A stretch of DNA of 64,000 nt. Origin: Darksidea phi. Its lineage: Eukaryota; Ascomycota; Dothideomycetes; Pleosporales; Lentitheciaceae. Shown one piece after another: positions 54,163 to 64,000 of this stretch (the stretch's first letter is position 1; every line of letters starts with the position of its first letter). The stretch covers positions 61,522 to 125,521 of the forward strand of contig JASJFT010000133.1 in NCBI GenBank assembly GCA_030770425.1, in the 5' to 3' direction. Made by a program: the position numbers and the translations under genes. A model generated the notes under the pieces. That model made no database searches. It was not told the DNA's origin and saw nothing but the letters and a program-made list of their open reading frames with translations.

Positions 54163-55737
54163 CTAACTCTGCCACCTTTTCGGCCTTTTCGAGATTCCTT
54201 GTTCGGTGGGAGAAGCGTTTGGGGTAGCATCCGCAGTACCTGAATGATTGCCATTATTTCCCGTCAGAGATGCGGATTTTGTGAAGGACGGCGGGAGATG
54301 ACCGGGCTCTAAAGCTTGCGACAGCCCAGAGTGCAGCGACGAGACATCGAAATCCAAGTCGAGGGGAATATCGTCGATAGCTGAGCGGAGCCTTTCAAGG
54401 TGAGTTGGCATCCATATGTCGTAAATATTCCTCGTAAACCTATATGCTGTCCACTTTTCTTTACCATCTAAATCCCGGAGGCTGAACTCTCGGATCGGGT
54501 AGCGATAAAAAGTGGTTTTAGCTTCCTCAATTACGGCATAATGACCGAAGAGCCGAACAATCGCACTGTCGTGCGAAACTGAGAAGGCAAGGATTTCTCG
54601 ATTAATCTCATGCTCACGCTTTACAAGCCGAAAAAGCTCGACTATAGCTCTTACTGCAAGCGTCATACTATGCGCATTCTGTCGATCGGCAATATCGAGA
54701 ACTGTAGTACTACATTTTACTTCGCATGTGAGAAATGGGAAGTACATGTAGTACGTAGCCAGAAAGAAGGACTGGTCGCCAGCGGTAGGGTTACCGATGA
54801 AGGGTATAAGCTTCTCGCGCTGCTCTTCCGTAAATGCCTCCCGCTTAAATCCGACAGAGTAGTCGGGCTGTGGGCGGGGCTCAATTAGAGGGATTGAGCT
54901 GTTCCAACCTTCGTTGACACTTTCAACCAAAACCTCTAGTGATGTGTTGAACCCAGCGAGAGTTTCAGCAGAAGGAACGATCAATCGAGCGATATCTTGA
55001 ATCAATCGCGCTTCGTTCTTCTCTTTTAGATTTTGGCACGCCTTACGAAAGAAGCTGTCCCGGAATATTGTGTTATCCGGGATAGCTTGGTCTTTCTCGA
55101 GTAAATCTCGACACAGAGTCAGACTTCTGTCTGTGATGCCCGATTCAGATTCGTCCATAAAGCTGCCCTTTGATTCGAGTAAAGCCGTGTACCGAAAATC
55201 CTGATACGGGGCAATTTTCTCTTCTCTCGGCCTTTGATCGCTGGGTGTTGTGGCGCTTAGCAGTATGGAGCTCGCCGCGAGAGAACCCGATTCGGAAGGC
55301 GCTGCCTTCCTCCTTGCAAGCAGACGCCTTCTCGTATCCGGCTCGGAGCAATGCTCAGAGCAATTCTCAGGCCAAGCGTGATGCATCCGCCAGTAATCAA
55401 TCGAATGAAGGAGCATCCCGGTACTGCCAGTTTGCGTCTCTCGATCAGCCGATCTCGCAGTTGTGACGTCTGCAGACCCTCGCAGTCGCTTCACAGAGGG
55501 TACGATTCCGGAGGTTAGGTCTTCGTTTTGAGGCAATCGTTCTTGACCTCCGGGCGGTGGCGTAGTTAATCGATCCTGTAAACTCAGCTTAAGTCGACCA
55601 TCAGAGGAGATAACACGACATACCGCTTTCCGCAATGTCTTTCTTCGCACTGTCACTTTCTCTCTCTTCACTATTCTCACTTGGATCTGACTGTTTCCGC
55701 TCGTACTTTGACTTGTCGAGAAGGAGTGCCCTTTCAA
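54163..55737 (-). CDS. DUF7924-type protein with possible nuclease-like core
   Basis: A 524-residue single-exon protein. Residues 1-210 are basic and variable. The C-terminal domain has RPQPDYSVGFKREAF (about 288-302), YYMYFPFLTCEVKC (about 329-342), then LDIADRQNAHSMTLAVRAIV and KWTAYRFTRNIYDIWMPTHL. This is an uncharacterised domain abundant in fungi that I recall as DUF7924. The spacing of P291-D292 and E339-V340-K341, followed by a helix, resembles a PD-(D/E)XK nuclease core; that reading is my inference. The C-terminal 60 residues are low-complexity. No stop or frameshift, so probably intact. It lies between the two NLRs. Confidence 0.7.
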   Translation of the reverse strand: MKGHSFSTSQSTSGNSQIQVRIVKREKVTVRRKTLRKAVCRVISSDGRLKLSLQDRLTTPPPGGQERLPQNEDLTSGIVPSVKRLRGSADVTTARSADRETQTGSTGMLLHSIDYWRMHHAWPENCSEHCSEPDTRRRLLARRKAAPSESGSLAASSILLSATTPSDQRPREEKIAPYQDFRYTALLESKGSFMDESESGITDRSLTLCRDLLEKDQAIPDNTIFRDSFFRKACQNLKEKNEARLIQDIARLIVPSAETLAGFNTSLEVLVESVNEGWNSSIPLIEPRPQPDYSVGFKREAFTEEQREKLIPFIGNPTAGDQSFFLATYYMYFPFLTCEVKCSTTVLDIADRQNAHSMTLAVRAIVELFRLVKREHEINREILAFSVSHDSAIVRLFGHYAVIEEAKTTFYRYPIREFSLRDLDGKEKWTAYRFTRNIYDIWMPTHLERLRSAIDDIPLDLDFDVSSLHSGLSQALEPGHLPPSFTKSASLTGNNGNHSGTADATPNASPTEQGISKRPKRWQS

Positions 55738-56235
55738 TTTGTTTCAAAGGGAACAAAGGATGAGCACTCGAGTATGAAGCGCGAGGAGTGTTGGTGCACT
55801 AAGCTCTTCGGGTTTAGTTTGTCGGCCGGCTGCAGGAAGACGAGCTAGCATCCAAAATGCTGGGACGGCACACCTGTAAAAGTGGTGCTCTGTATTTTGC
55901 GAGTTGGTATTAAGATGGTCGTGGGAAAATTTTAAAAGGTGCTCCAATCCCGTTTCGGAAAATATGGGCGTGGATGGATTTCTTGTGTTCAAACAATATT
56001 TCTTCGCCACTGAAGCAGTGCCAGGGAACAAAGGACGAAAACTAGTCCAAAATATGACTCATTGAACCTGCCGCGACTGCCCACAGCCCACCTCGATGTC
56101 CTCGGCGCAGCATCCACCAGCCTCCACCTAAGTTCATCTTTCACTACACTCCGCTGCACTCCACGCGTCGCAACTGCCGACGCCACAGACATGTCCGGCC
56201 ACGGTTAGCCTACGACGTGAAATATCCTTTACCGA
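55738..56235. other. Gene-free stretch
   Basis: Upstream flank of the DUF7924 gene. Short frames only. Confidence 0.45.
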
Positions 56236-56545
56236 GTGTACACTCCTACAGGATCAAAACCGCTTCCTATTCTAGGTAAATAACGCTAAAGCTCGTCGAT
56301 CGACAAGATCAGTAGTCCTAGGGAAAGCGAAGGTAATGAGCTATCAAGATCTAGAGGAGGCGCGAGCAAAGCGTGAGGCGAAAGATCAAGCCGCTACGAG
56401 GTCGTAAGCACAAGACCCCCGCGACAGAAGAGGAAGAGGCGGGCCCATCAGTGCCGAAGAGCAATGCGGTGGCACCAATAGAAACCGAGCCAGCGAACAT
56501 GATGGAGGTGTCATGGAGGGTTCCGGTAGCGAAGATGTATTAGGA
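56236..56545 (+). mobile_element. Pogo/Fot1-type transposase C-terminal relic
   Basis: One frame reads NNAKARRSTRSVVLGKAKVM, then SYQDLEEARAKREAKDQAAT, the typical basic tail of fungal DDE transposases of the pogo/Fot1 group. A stop follows, and a shifted frame continues EVSWRVPVAKMY, the usual terminus. The catalytic DDE domain is not present, and stops interrupt both sides. A decayed fragment just upstream of the second NLR. Confidence 0.6.
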
Positions 56546-57175
56546 GCTAGAGCTACTCTATAGACTTAATTTGAACCTGATAAATCGGGCCCGTTAATTA
56601 TCTTGTTTGTTGATCGGACGGCCGCTAGAAAGGCGCTTTACTAAATAGGTAATAGCGCTTTGCGGAGGGGATTACATAAGGCTTGAAGAGTGGCGAAATC
56701 ACAAGCTGCGCCACATGTACCTCTACCTAACTATTCTCTATACATTTTGAATCATTCACAACCCTATGGCAGGTGTAGTTCGGCCACCCTCCCTGCTAGC
56801 ATCATCGGTGGAGTTCGTCAGTGTAACGGGGTGAAAGCGGCGAATTGTTTGATGCGTATGTAGTTCTAGAAGCAGCTATCTTACAATCACTTGATTGGTA
56901 CAATTATGCAAGGTCAATGTTGACCCTACATTTATCGGGTTGACGTTATCGCTAAGGGAATGTACGGAGAATCTGGGCCGCATCCATCTGTTCAGCCCCA
57001 TCCCCTCAGCCTCGGGGATCTTGTGTGACTCCAGCCTTGCACTGCCACGCCGCTTCGCTTCAGTTCTGCTGCCCCGCCATGCTTCTGCCTTGCGCTGTGC
57101 AGCCCTTCACCTCACAATTTCACCGACCCTTCGTAGCTTATTCATAGAATAATAGAGCTCAGCAGCTTGCTGTAG
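56546..57175. other. Upstream region of the second NLR
   Basis: It includes a very short frame starting MAGVVRPPSLL at 56766 and a pyrimidine-rich leader. No other feature. Confidence 0.4.
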
Positions 57176-60100
57176 ATGGCTGAAACTTTAGCCGTTGTCA
57201 GCGTTGTCGCCAACATCGTTCAGCTCGTTGACTTCAGCAGCAAAGTTGTGCGTCGCCTCGATGAGTTTCACTCCATCGCTGGAGAAATCCCGAAGTCTTT
57301 TCGTCAACTTAAAATCGAGCTGCCTCTACTGGGAACTACGCTTCAGCAGATAAGGGGAGCTGTAGATGCAGACTTGGTACCAGACGGATCGAAAACGGCC
57401 CTTTTGCCCGTTATAGCCGGATGCCACGAGCAAATCGCGCAGCTAGACGTCATCCTTACGAAGACATTGCCAGAATCGAACGACGGCTGGCGGAAGAAGA
57501 GCACAAAGGCAATGGTGAGCCTGCATCAAGACGCTAAAATCGAGAGCATTACGAAGATCCTACGACACCATATCGGAAGCCTGACATTCTACTGCGCTGC
57601 TGTGTCGTCGACATTACGGCCCCTCACAGGCAGGTGTTGAGCAATGGTTCCCATGAACTTAACGCTAATTTCTCTGTAGATGCAAAACTGTGCAAGATCC
57701 GCAAATGGCTATCTGCCCCGGACCCATCGACGAACTACCAAAAAGCACTCAAGCTACGGCAAGCCGGAACTGGGCTTTGGTTTCTCGAGAGTAACGAATA
57801 CGCCAGATGGAAGAATACCACTACGTTACCTTTCTGGCTGTATGGAATACCAGGGTGTGGCAAGACCATCCTAAGCTCTACCATTCTCCAAAATGTGCTC
57901 CAATACTGTCGAGATGATCCTGGCAAGGTCGCTGCGTATTTTTTCTTCGACTTTAATGACAAACAGAAGCAGGATCCAGAGATAATGCTGCGTTCGTTGC
58001 TCTGTCAGCTCTCACAACAGTGTATTAAAATCCCTCCAAGTCTTGACGCCCTATTCTCTTCGTGTGAGAGCGGACAGCGGCAGCCGTCAACGCATGGGCT
58101 TCTGGAGACATTGCGGCAAACGGTGCTCGACTTCCCGCAAGTTTATATCCTGCTTGATGCTCTGGATGAATGCCTTCTACGCGCAGATCTGATGGACGTA
58201 CTCGAAACAATAGCTGGATGGCGATTGCAGAATTTGCACCTGCTCGTAACGAGCCGCAGAGAACGAGACCTCGAGGACTCCTTAGAAACTTTTGTAGATG
58301 GCCAGCATAGAATCTGCCTCCAGAGTACAGTGGTGGACAAAGACATACAACAATACGTCCGCCAAAGGCTATCTGATGATAAGCGCTTGAAAAAGTGGAA
58401 GAGGGACGCTACAATTGTGGGAGATATCGAGGCTGCCCTGATGGACGGAGCCAAAGGAATGTAGGTTTTCCCAAAAACGAGATCGTAATATGCTGTACTG
58501 ACGATAATAATAGGTTTCGGTGGGCTGTTTGTCAACTAGATGAACTAGGAAAGTGTGTGAACCGAAAAATGTTACAAAAGGCCCTCGCAACACTACCTCC
58601 GAGTCTGGACGAGACGTACGACCGGATTCTCTCTTCTATTAGCGAAGAATATTCTCCATACGCCATCCGAATCTTACGATGGCTAACGTTCTCCGCTCGA
58701 CCACTCTCATTAGACGAAATCGCCGAAGTTGTCGCCATTGACATAAAGCGTGAGCCGGCGTTCGACCGTGATGAGGTTTTGGAAGATCCGCTGGACGCGT
58801 TAAACATATGCTCTAGCCTTATTAATGTGAGCAGCGAAGATCAAACACGAGGGCTATCGACACAGATTGCTGCACTGGCTCATTACTCGGTCAAAGAGTA
58901 CCTAGTTTCCACCAGAATATTGACCGGCAAAGCAGCAAAGTATGGCATGCATAGTAATATCTGCCATAAAGCTATATCGGCTGGTTGTCTTGGTTATTTA
59001 CTTCAATTCCAACAGCTAGATTTAAGTCCAGACAGTTTCCGCGCAGTGTTCAAGCTCGCACGTTACTCAGCAGAGGCCTGGATCAGCCACCTCCAGAAGA
59101 CAGAGGATCAAAGTAGAGATACAAGCCAGATTGCAGTTCGCTTACTCTCGAAGGACAATCCTGCGTACCTCAGTTGGACTCGATTATATAATCCTGAGAG
59201 ACCTTGGGAAGCGCCCGATTTTTCAAGGCGTTTAGAGGAAATACCGGAACCACTATACTACGCAGGGTTCTCAGGCCTGATAGATATAGTGGAGCTGCTG
59301 CTCGACGCAGGCGCCGACGTTAACGCGCAGGGTGGATTCTACGGCAACGCACTCCAGGCGGCTTCATATGGAGGCCACGAGCAGGTGGTAAAGCTGCTAC
59401 TCGACGCAGGCGCCGACGTCAACGCGCAGGGTGGATACTACGGCAACACACTCCAGACGGCTTCATATAAAGGCTACGAGCAGGTAGTAAAGCTGCTGCT
59501 CGACGCGGGCGCCGATGTTAACGCGCAGGGTGGAGACTACGGTAACGCACTCCAGGCGGCCTCATATAAAGGCTACGAGCAGGTAGTGAAGCTACTGCTC
59601 GACGCGGGCGCCGATGTTAACGCGCAGGGCGGAAACTACGGCAACGCACTCCAGGCGGCTTCATATAGAGGTCACGAGCAGGTAGTAAAGCTGCTACTCG
59701 ACGCAGGCGCCGACGTCAACGCGCGGGGTAGATACTACGGCAGCACACTCCAGGCGGCTTCAAATAGAGGCCACGAGCAGGTGGTAAAGCTACTGCTCGA
59801 CGCAGGCGCCGACGTTAACGCGCAGGGTAGATACTACGGCAACGCACTCCATGCGGCTTCAAGAGGAGGCCACGAGCAGGTGGTAAAGCTGCTACTCGAC
59901 GCAGGCGCCGACGTCAACGCGCAGGGTAGAGACTACGGTAACGCACTTCAGGGGGCTTCATATAAAGGCCACGAGCAGGTGGTGAAGCTGCTACTCGACG
60001 CAGGCGCCGACGTCAACGCGCAGGGTGGATACTACGGCAACACACTCCAGGCGGCTTCATATAAAGGCTACAATCAGGTGGTGAAGCTGCTGCTCGACGC

Positions 60101-60317
60101 GGGCGCCGATGTTAACGCGCAGGGTGGAGACTACAGCAACGCACTCCAGGCGGCTTCAAGAGGAGGCCACGAGCAGGTGGTAAAGCTGCTGCTCGACGCA
60201 GGCGCCGACGAATGGGATCTTACCGAGCCGCTCGCAGCCCCAGAGAGAGTGCGCTTGAGAGAAAGCCTTCCGTTTCTGAAATGCTCAAAAATTCGTGGCG
60301 AGAATAGTAACAACTGA
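57176..60317 (+). CDS. NLR (STAND) protein: SesA-type domain, NACHT, ankyrin array
   Basis: A 1012-residue fungal NLR. Exon 1 (57176-57629) encodes a SesA-type domain (MAETLAVVSVVANIVQLVDF) closely related to that of the NLR at 44.8 kb. The first intron (57630-57679) is best read as GC-AG: CAG/GCAGGT donor, CTGTAG acceptor, phase 1. The nearby GT would put the next exon out of frame. Exon 2 carries the NACHT NTPase: Walker A GIPGCGKT (207-214), Walker B VYILLDALDE (306-315) and LHLLVTSRRERDLE. A 53-nt intron (58461-58513, phase 2) leads to FRWAVCQLDELGKC and the helical region. From about residue 664 to 978 there are nine nearly identical 33-residue ankyrin repeats. No lesion is visible. A likely recognition/cell-death protein; ligand unknown. 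Confidence 0.9.
59260..60210 (+). repeat. Ankyrin-coding tandem array, 99-nt unit, nine copies
   Basis: Near-identical units built around gtaaagctgctgctcgacgc and ggcgccgacgttaacgcgca. Differences cluster at a few codons per unit. Confidence 0.93.
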
Positions 60318-63300
60318 CTGGAATGGTCTCGATCGGAAAGAGAGTCTTGGCTCATGTGTGATCGCAAATTTTACATCTGTGGCTCCCCTATAAATGCCGC
60401 AAATATCTTGAACAGCCTTTTTTGGGAGGGGGTTAGGGATGTAGGATACATAGGGCAGATAGACTCACGTTTTTGACCATGTCACTATCACAAAAAAACG
60501 AAGGGGACAAGACATAGGCAAGCAGGAGGCTTCCGTCATGGCTGGAGACACAGCATCGTCCTCCATCTCTTTTCCATATGAGTCGTCTTAGTGACTCCTT
60601 CAAATCTGTGCAAACAACAGGGCGTACTATGGATAAAAGTTAGCTATTTTTAGGTTAAGTGTAGTTACTAGTGTCGTACCTTTCTTAAGGAGACATATCC
60701 AGTCACCTAAAAACTCTGATATTACGACCTTATCCTGTCCAGAGGCCTCGTTAAGGAAATACTGCGATGCAATTTCTCGGTCGATGGCGTCCTGTACAAA
60801 GGCATTGAGTAGTGTCCGCCGAGGGTGTGCAAGGACTCTGTAATTATAGAAAGCGCCCTGTATTCAGCGCCGCCTTTGTTTTGGAAGAAGATCTGAGAAG
60901 CAGACCCAGAAATATTGATAGGGGAGCCCATGGAAGATGGATGGGAGCGAACTGACGTGTTCTTAGACCATTTTGTGGTACCCAGCGCGCTTTACCCAAA
61001 CAGATCTAGTTACACTTTGTTGAAAGTCATGCGTCCTTGGCGTACGATTCAGGTAGAGAAAATTCCGCAATTACGTTCCGCTACGCACTTCAACTTCCGC
61101 TTAGAATAATTGATTCGGCCTTCTTCTTAACCTAGATGTGCGCCGTAATAATTCATTACTCAAGAGAGTGTGAGGGGGCAATCAACGAAGCTATCACGCC
61201 AGTTGCCGTGCGTATGCGGCACGGTCGACGCCGCTTTCAGACCGAGAACAGGAGAAGGTTGATTGGCTGTTATGAGCTTAGCTTCTCCAGGCGCTTGCAA
61301 TGGCGCAGTAATGCCGAAGCGGGACTTAGAGCACTTATTTTATGACTCTTGGAATGTTCGAGCCGAAGGCGCTTCTGGTAGCGCAACGATCTCGCGGCGC
61401 AGCATAGTGGTCCGAATTTACGGCGGCTGAAACCAGCGGGTTGACGAGGCTTCTGGTGGCACACGAACCTTGTCATTCGACACGTGGCAGTGCCAACATT
61501 CTCATTATAAAAGGAGGTGTGGTGCCAGCAATACTTCTTTCCTGGGGTGCATCGATCTCACTCCGGACTGCAAAGATCTCAAGGCTTTAAAGGCTCATTA
61601 GATTACTCGCCTTTTCCATCTAAGTTCGCTTTTCATTCACCCTTGCTTTCTATCTTTCTTCGCTTTCTACGCACTTTTACTTTTTATCGACTACGAAAGA
61701 TCTGTTCTCGACAATCGAACCATGTCGTCCGTTATCACTGAACCGGAAAATTAGTCCGTATACATTATCCTCAGCCTCTGAGACGCTGAGCCGGGTGTCC
61801 ATTGAAGGTTATATGTCCCCACAGCGAAGCCTCACGGCGAGGTATGGCATGCCATCAATCCTACTAGTAGTTGGAACCTAGAATTAAGACAACCACTGGC
61901 ATTCCACATTCTCTAAACCTTTGCCTTTGTTTCAAAATCGGGACTGTCAACAGTTGGACCTAGAATACGCTTACGACTAGTCTAGCATAAATACTAGGGA
62001 ATGGCCAGCCGTCGCCCAATATGCAGGAGATATTTACATGTAGAGTCTGGGTTAAGGATGCTTTACTAGCGCTTCACAATACAGGCGTTATTTATCTTAC
62101 CAAGGTCATTGCAACTATCGAAGAGGAAGCAATTCTTCAGGCGGGAGTTAACCGAGCCGGCATCGAAAAAGGAACTAAGAGTGCTATCGTTTGGAATAAC
62201 ACGGGGTTTTCAACTACATCTTGAAAAAGGATATAGCTAGTTATCGCTTAGGCCTTGTAGCTACTTTTGTCCAGTATTAGTCGAAGGAACGGTCACGCGT
62301 CCAGGAGGCGTTAAATGTTTGCTTGGACTCTATACTCGCTATCGTTTTGTATTTTAGTTGAAAATCTTCGACGTTCATTCATCATCTCTGGAGCCGGAGC
62401 TAACGGAACGGTCGCTTGATCGCTTGTCATCTCCGCGCATCGTGTCCATACGGACTTGGGGACTTCGCGGGCGGATATCTTACACTCGCGCCTTTTCGTT
62501 GTACTATATCTGCCCCGCATCTTGGGTGCTTCCTCAGCTTTGAGTCGATAGGCGCATATCAAGCCACATAGCAAGCCGCCTGCAACCAGCCTCATGTCCC
62601 ACATACAGTTGCGTTCCTTTTATGCCCGCGCTGTTCCTCAACCTCCGAGCCATCGGCAGCTCCACGCCATTGCTTCGCCAGATTCGCGCATCTTGCAGAC
62701 TGCCTACCATGGCCTCTACTACTAGTGCCCGAGCTTATAATAGATACGCCTTCCGCTTCGTTACCTCACTTGTATTACTTTCGTTGGCGCCGTTGTCAGG
62801 CAGCAGCTCCACCACCTGCTTGCAACGATCCGGGCCCATATTGAGGCAGCTGGTATCGGCATTTTCATAGCCTACGGAACTGGCCTATTCACCAACGCCG
62901 TGGGTTGTAGTGTGATTGGCGATGAGTGCTTGTTAGCCACTAGATGTGTCCGGTATTGACTCAACAGCATCGAGAGGGAGAGGAGAGGGTATGGGCGTAA
63001 TTGGTCCGGTCTGGTGCCTTCTTGCCATTGGCGGCAGTGCTAATCTAGTGGGCTCTGCGCTATACGGGTATTGAGAAGCCGGTGGTTCAATTGTAGCTTC
63101 TTCCGTGAAACAACACTATTTGTACGTGGCCCTCGTGCAGATGTTTTCTTTCCTTGTTAAAGCAGGCTGGGTCCCCGGCCGGTCACCCGACTCGACTGAA
63201 GTGGTGGGGCTTGATCTTTTCGCATGAACAGATACTTTAAGTAGCAACTCATATCCACCGGGGAAAGCGTTGTCCATTTAAGCCCTTGCAGAAGTAACAA

Positions 63301-64000
63301 AAGAGCTATGAAGAGTGACATTTAGTGGAAGGATTACTTCAAGAATTCATACCTAGCCGGCATATGACAAGACGACTTCCTAGACTAGCTCTGCTTGGTG
63401 GTGTCTAAAGATGTAAGCTATGATTCGGATGCGATTTTCTACCTGCCGCTAGACATCTACAGCCTATTGAGTATCGTGCGCTATTTTACTCTTGCGCTGT
63501 AATGGGCGGCAGTGATAACACTCGACCTCTATCAACGCCCTATATACCACCATACGTACAATCCGGAGACCTTGGGGGCCATTATTCCCGAAAACCCACT
63601 AGATATCACATATAGCTCAATTCGAGAGAGAAATATTGTTCTCCGGGGCAGGGTACTATCCTTCTCGTTGCAACACAGCCAGACGAGATTCTACGTAATT
63701 GACGTCCCATCTGGGAATTTTCTAGATACAGAGGAACAGACTTGGCATAGAAATAATAGAGCAGATATTACGGGGTGGCTTTTAATTCTGGTCCGAAGGA
63801 GACGAAATCGGATCTTGTAGATTGTTCTAGCATATTAAGATACAGCTTAATCCCCGTTAACTATTTTCCAACAACCACACCGTTGGCCTTCCCAACACTG
63901 GCTCAACCGTGGATATCTGGTCCGGTACGCTAACCGACCCATCGCTGTGACCCCGTTCCCCCACTCATGCACTCTTCCCACCCCTCATGCTCTTTTCCCG
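60318..64000. other. 3.7-kb stretch without a supported gene
   Basis: Only short frames occur. At 61600-61750 a pyrimidine-rich leader precedes aaccATGtcg at 61721, which is followed by a stop after ten codons and looks like the start of a lost gene. Frames at 62622-62870 (MPALFLNLRAIGSSTPLLRQ) and 63512-63820 have no recognised domain. The rest is AT-rich with no clear repeat. Confidence 0.4.

Noticed and set aside
57634..58464. Separate NACHT gene starting MLSNGSHELN
   Set aside because: This start lies inside the inferred intron. The GC-AG splice gives a direct in-frame fusion to the SesA exon, matching the family architecture.
59260..60210. CRISPR-like regular repeats
   Set aside because: The 99-nt period is in frame and codes for ankyrin repeats. 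There are no unique spacers and the organism is eukaryotic.
63050..63120. Possible tRNA (ggttcaat near 63085 resembling a B box)
   Set aside because: No matching A box at the right distance and no cloverleaf pairing could be drawn.

Overview
The window looks like nuclear DNA from a filamentous ascomycete (Pezizomycotina, possibly Dothideomycetes; the class is a guess). Genes are close together and carry short introns, mostly 43-81 nt, with GT-AG ends and CTRAY-type branch sites. The gene families are typically fungal: QDE-1-type RNA-dependent RNA polymerase, SesA-type NLRs, APH-like kinases and DUF7924. There are no bacterial operons and I found no tRNA or rRNA gene.

Region 1 (1 to about 13 kb) is mostly ordinary genome: the C-terminal part of an RNA-dependent RNA polymerase, Elongator subunit 6, an AidB-like acyl-CoA dehydrogenase, a kinase-like protein, a spliced F-box protein and a Q-rich unknown. 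A poly-A/N assembly gap lies at 4.68-4.98 kb. Region 2 (13-23 kb) opens with an 855-bp non-autonomous inverted-repeat element. It also holds a spliced 90-aa gene, a membrane-anchored unknown, a three-exon pterin-4a-carbinolamine dehydratase and several decayed relics. Region 3 (23-27 kb) is one large spliced gene for a coiled-coil, C-terminally membrane-anchored protein of about 1200 aa.

Region 4 (27-41 kb) is repeat- and relic-rich: a C2H2 finger gene with an internal stop, three kinase/APH-like pseudogenes, a dispersed repeat family, a tandem duplication and a near-perfect hairpin. Region 5 (41.9-60.3 kb) looks like a fungal immunity or heterokaryon-incompatibility island. It holds a divergent intronless GCN5 acetyltransferase, an HNH fragment, a SesA/NB-ARC/TPR NLR, an APH pseudogene, a broken heat-labile-enterotoxin-like ADP-ribosyltransferase, a phosphodiesterase fragment, a DUF7924 protein with a possible PD-(D/E)XK core, a transposase relic and a second NLR (SesA/NACHT/ankyrin). 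The last 3.7 kb has no gene I can support.

The main result is the pair of NLRs. They share a homologous N-terminal signalling exon that ends in a phase-1 intron at almost the same codon, but continue into different NTPase classes and different, nearly identical internal repeat arrays. Around them several relics carry nonsense codons of the CpA-to-TpA type expected from repeat-induced point mutation (RIP). Exon joins were worked out by eye from splice consensus and reading frame, not from transcripts. Family names come from recognised motifs, not searches.
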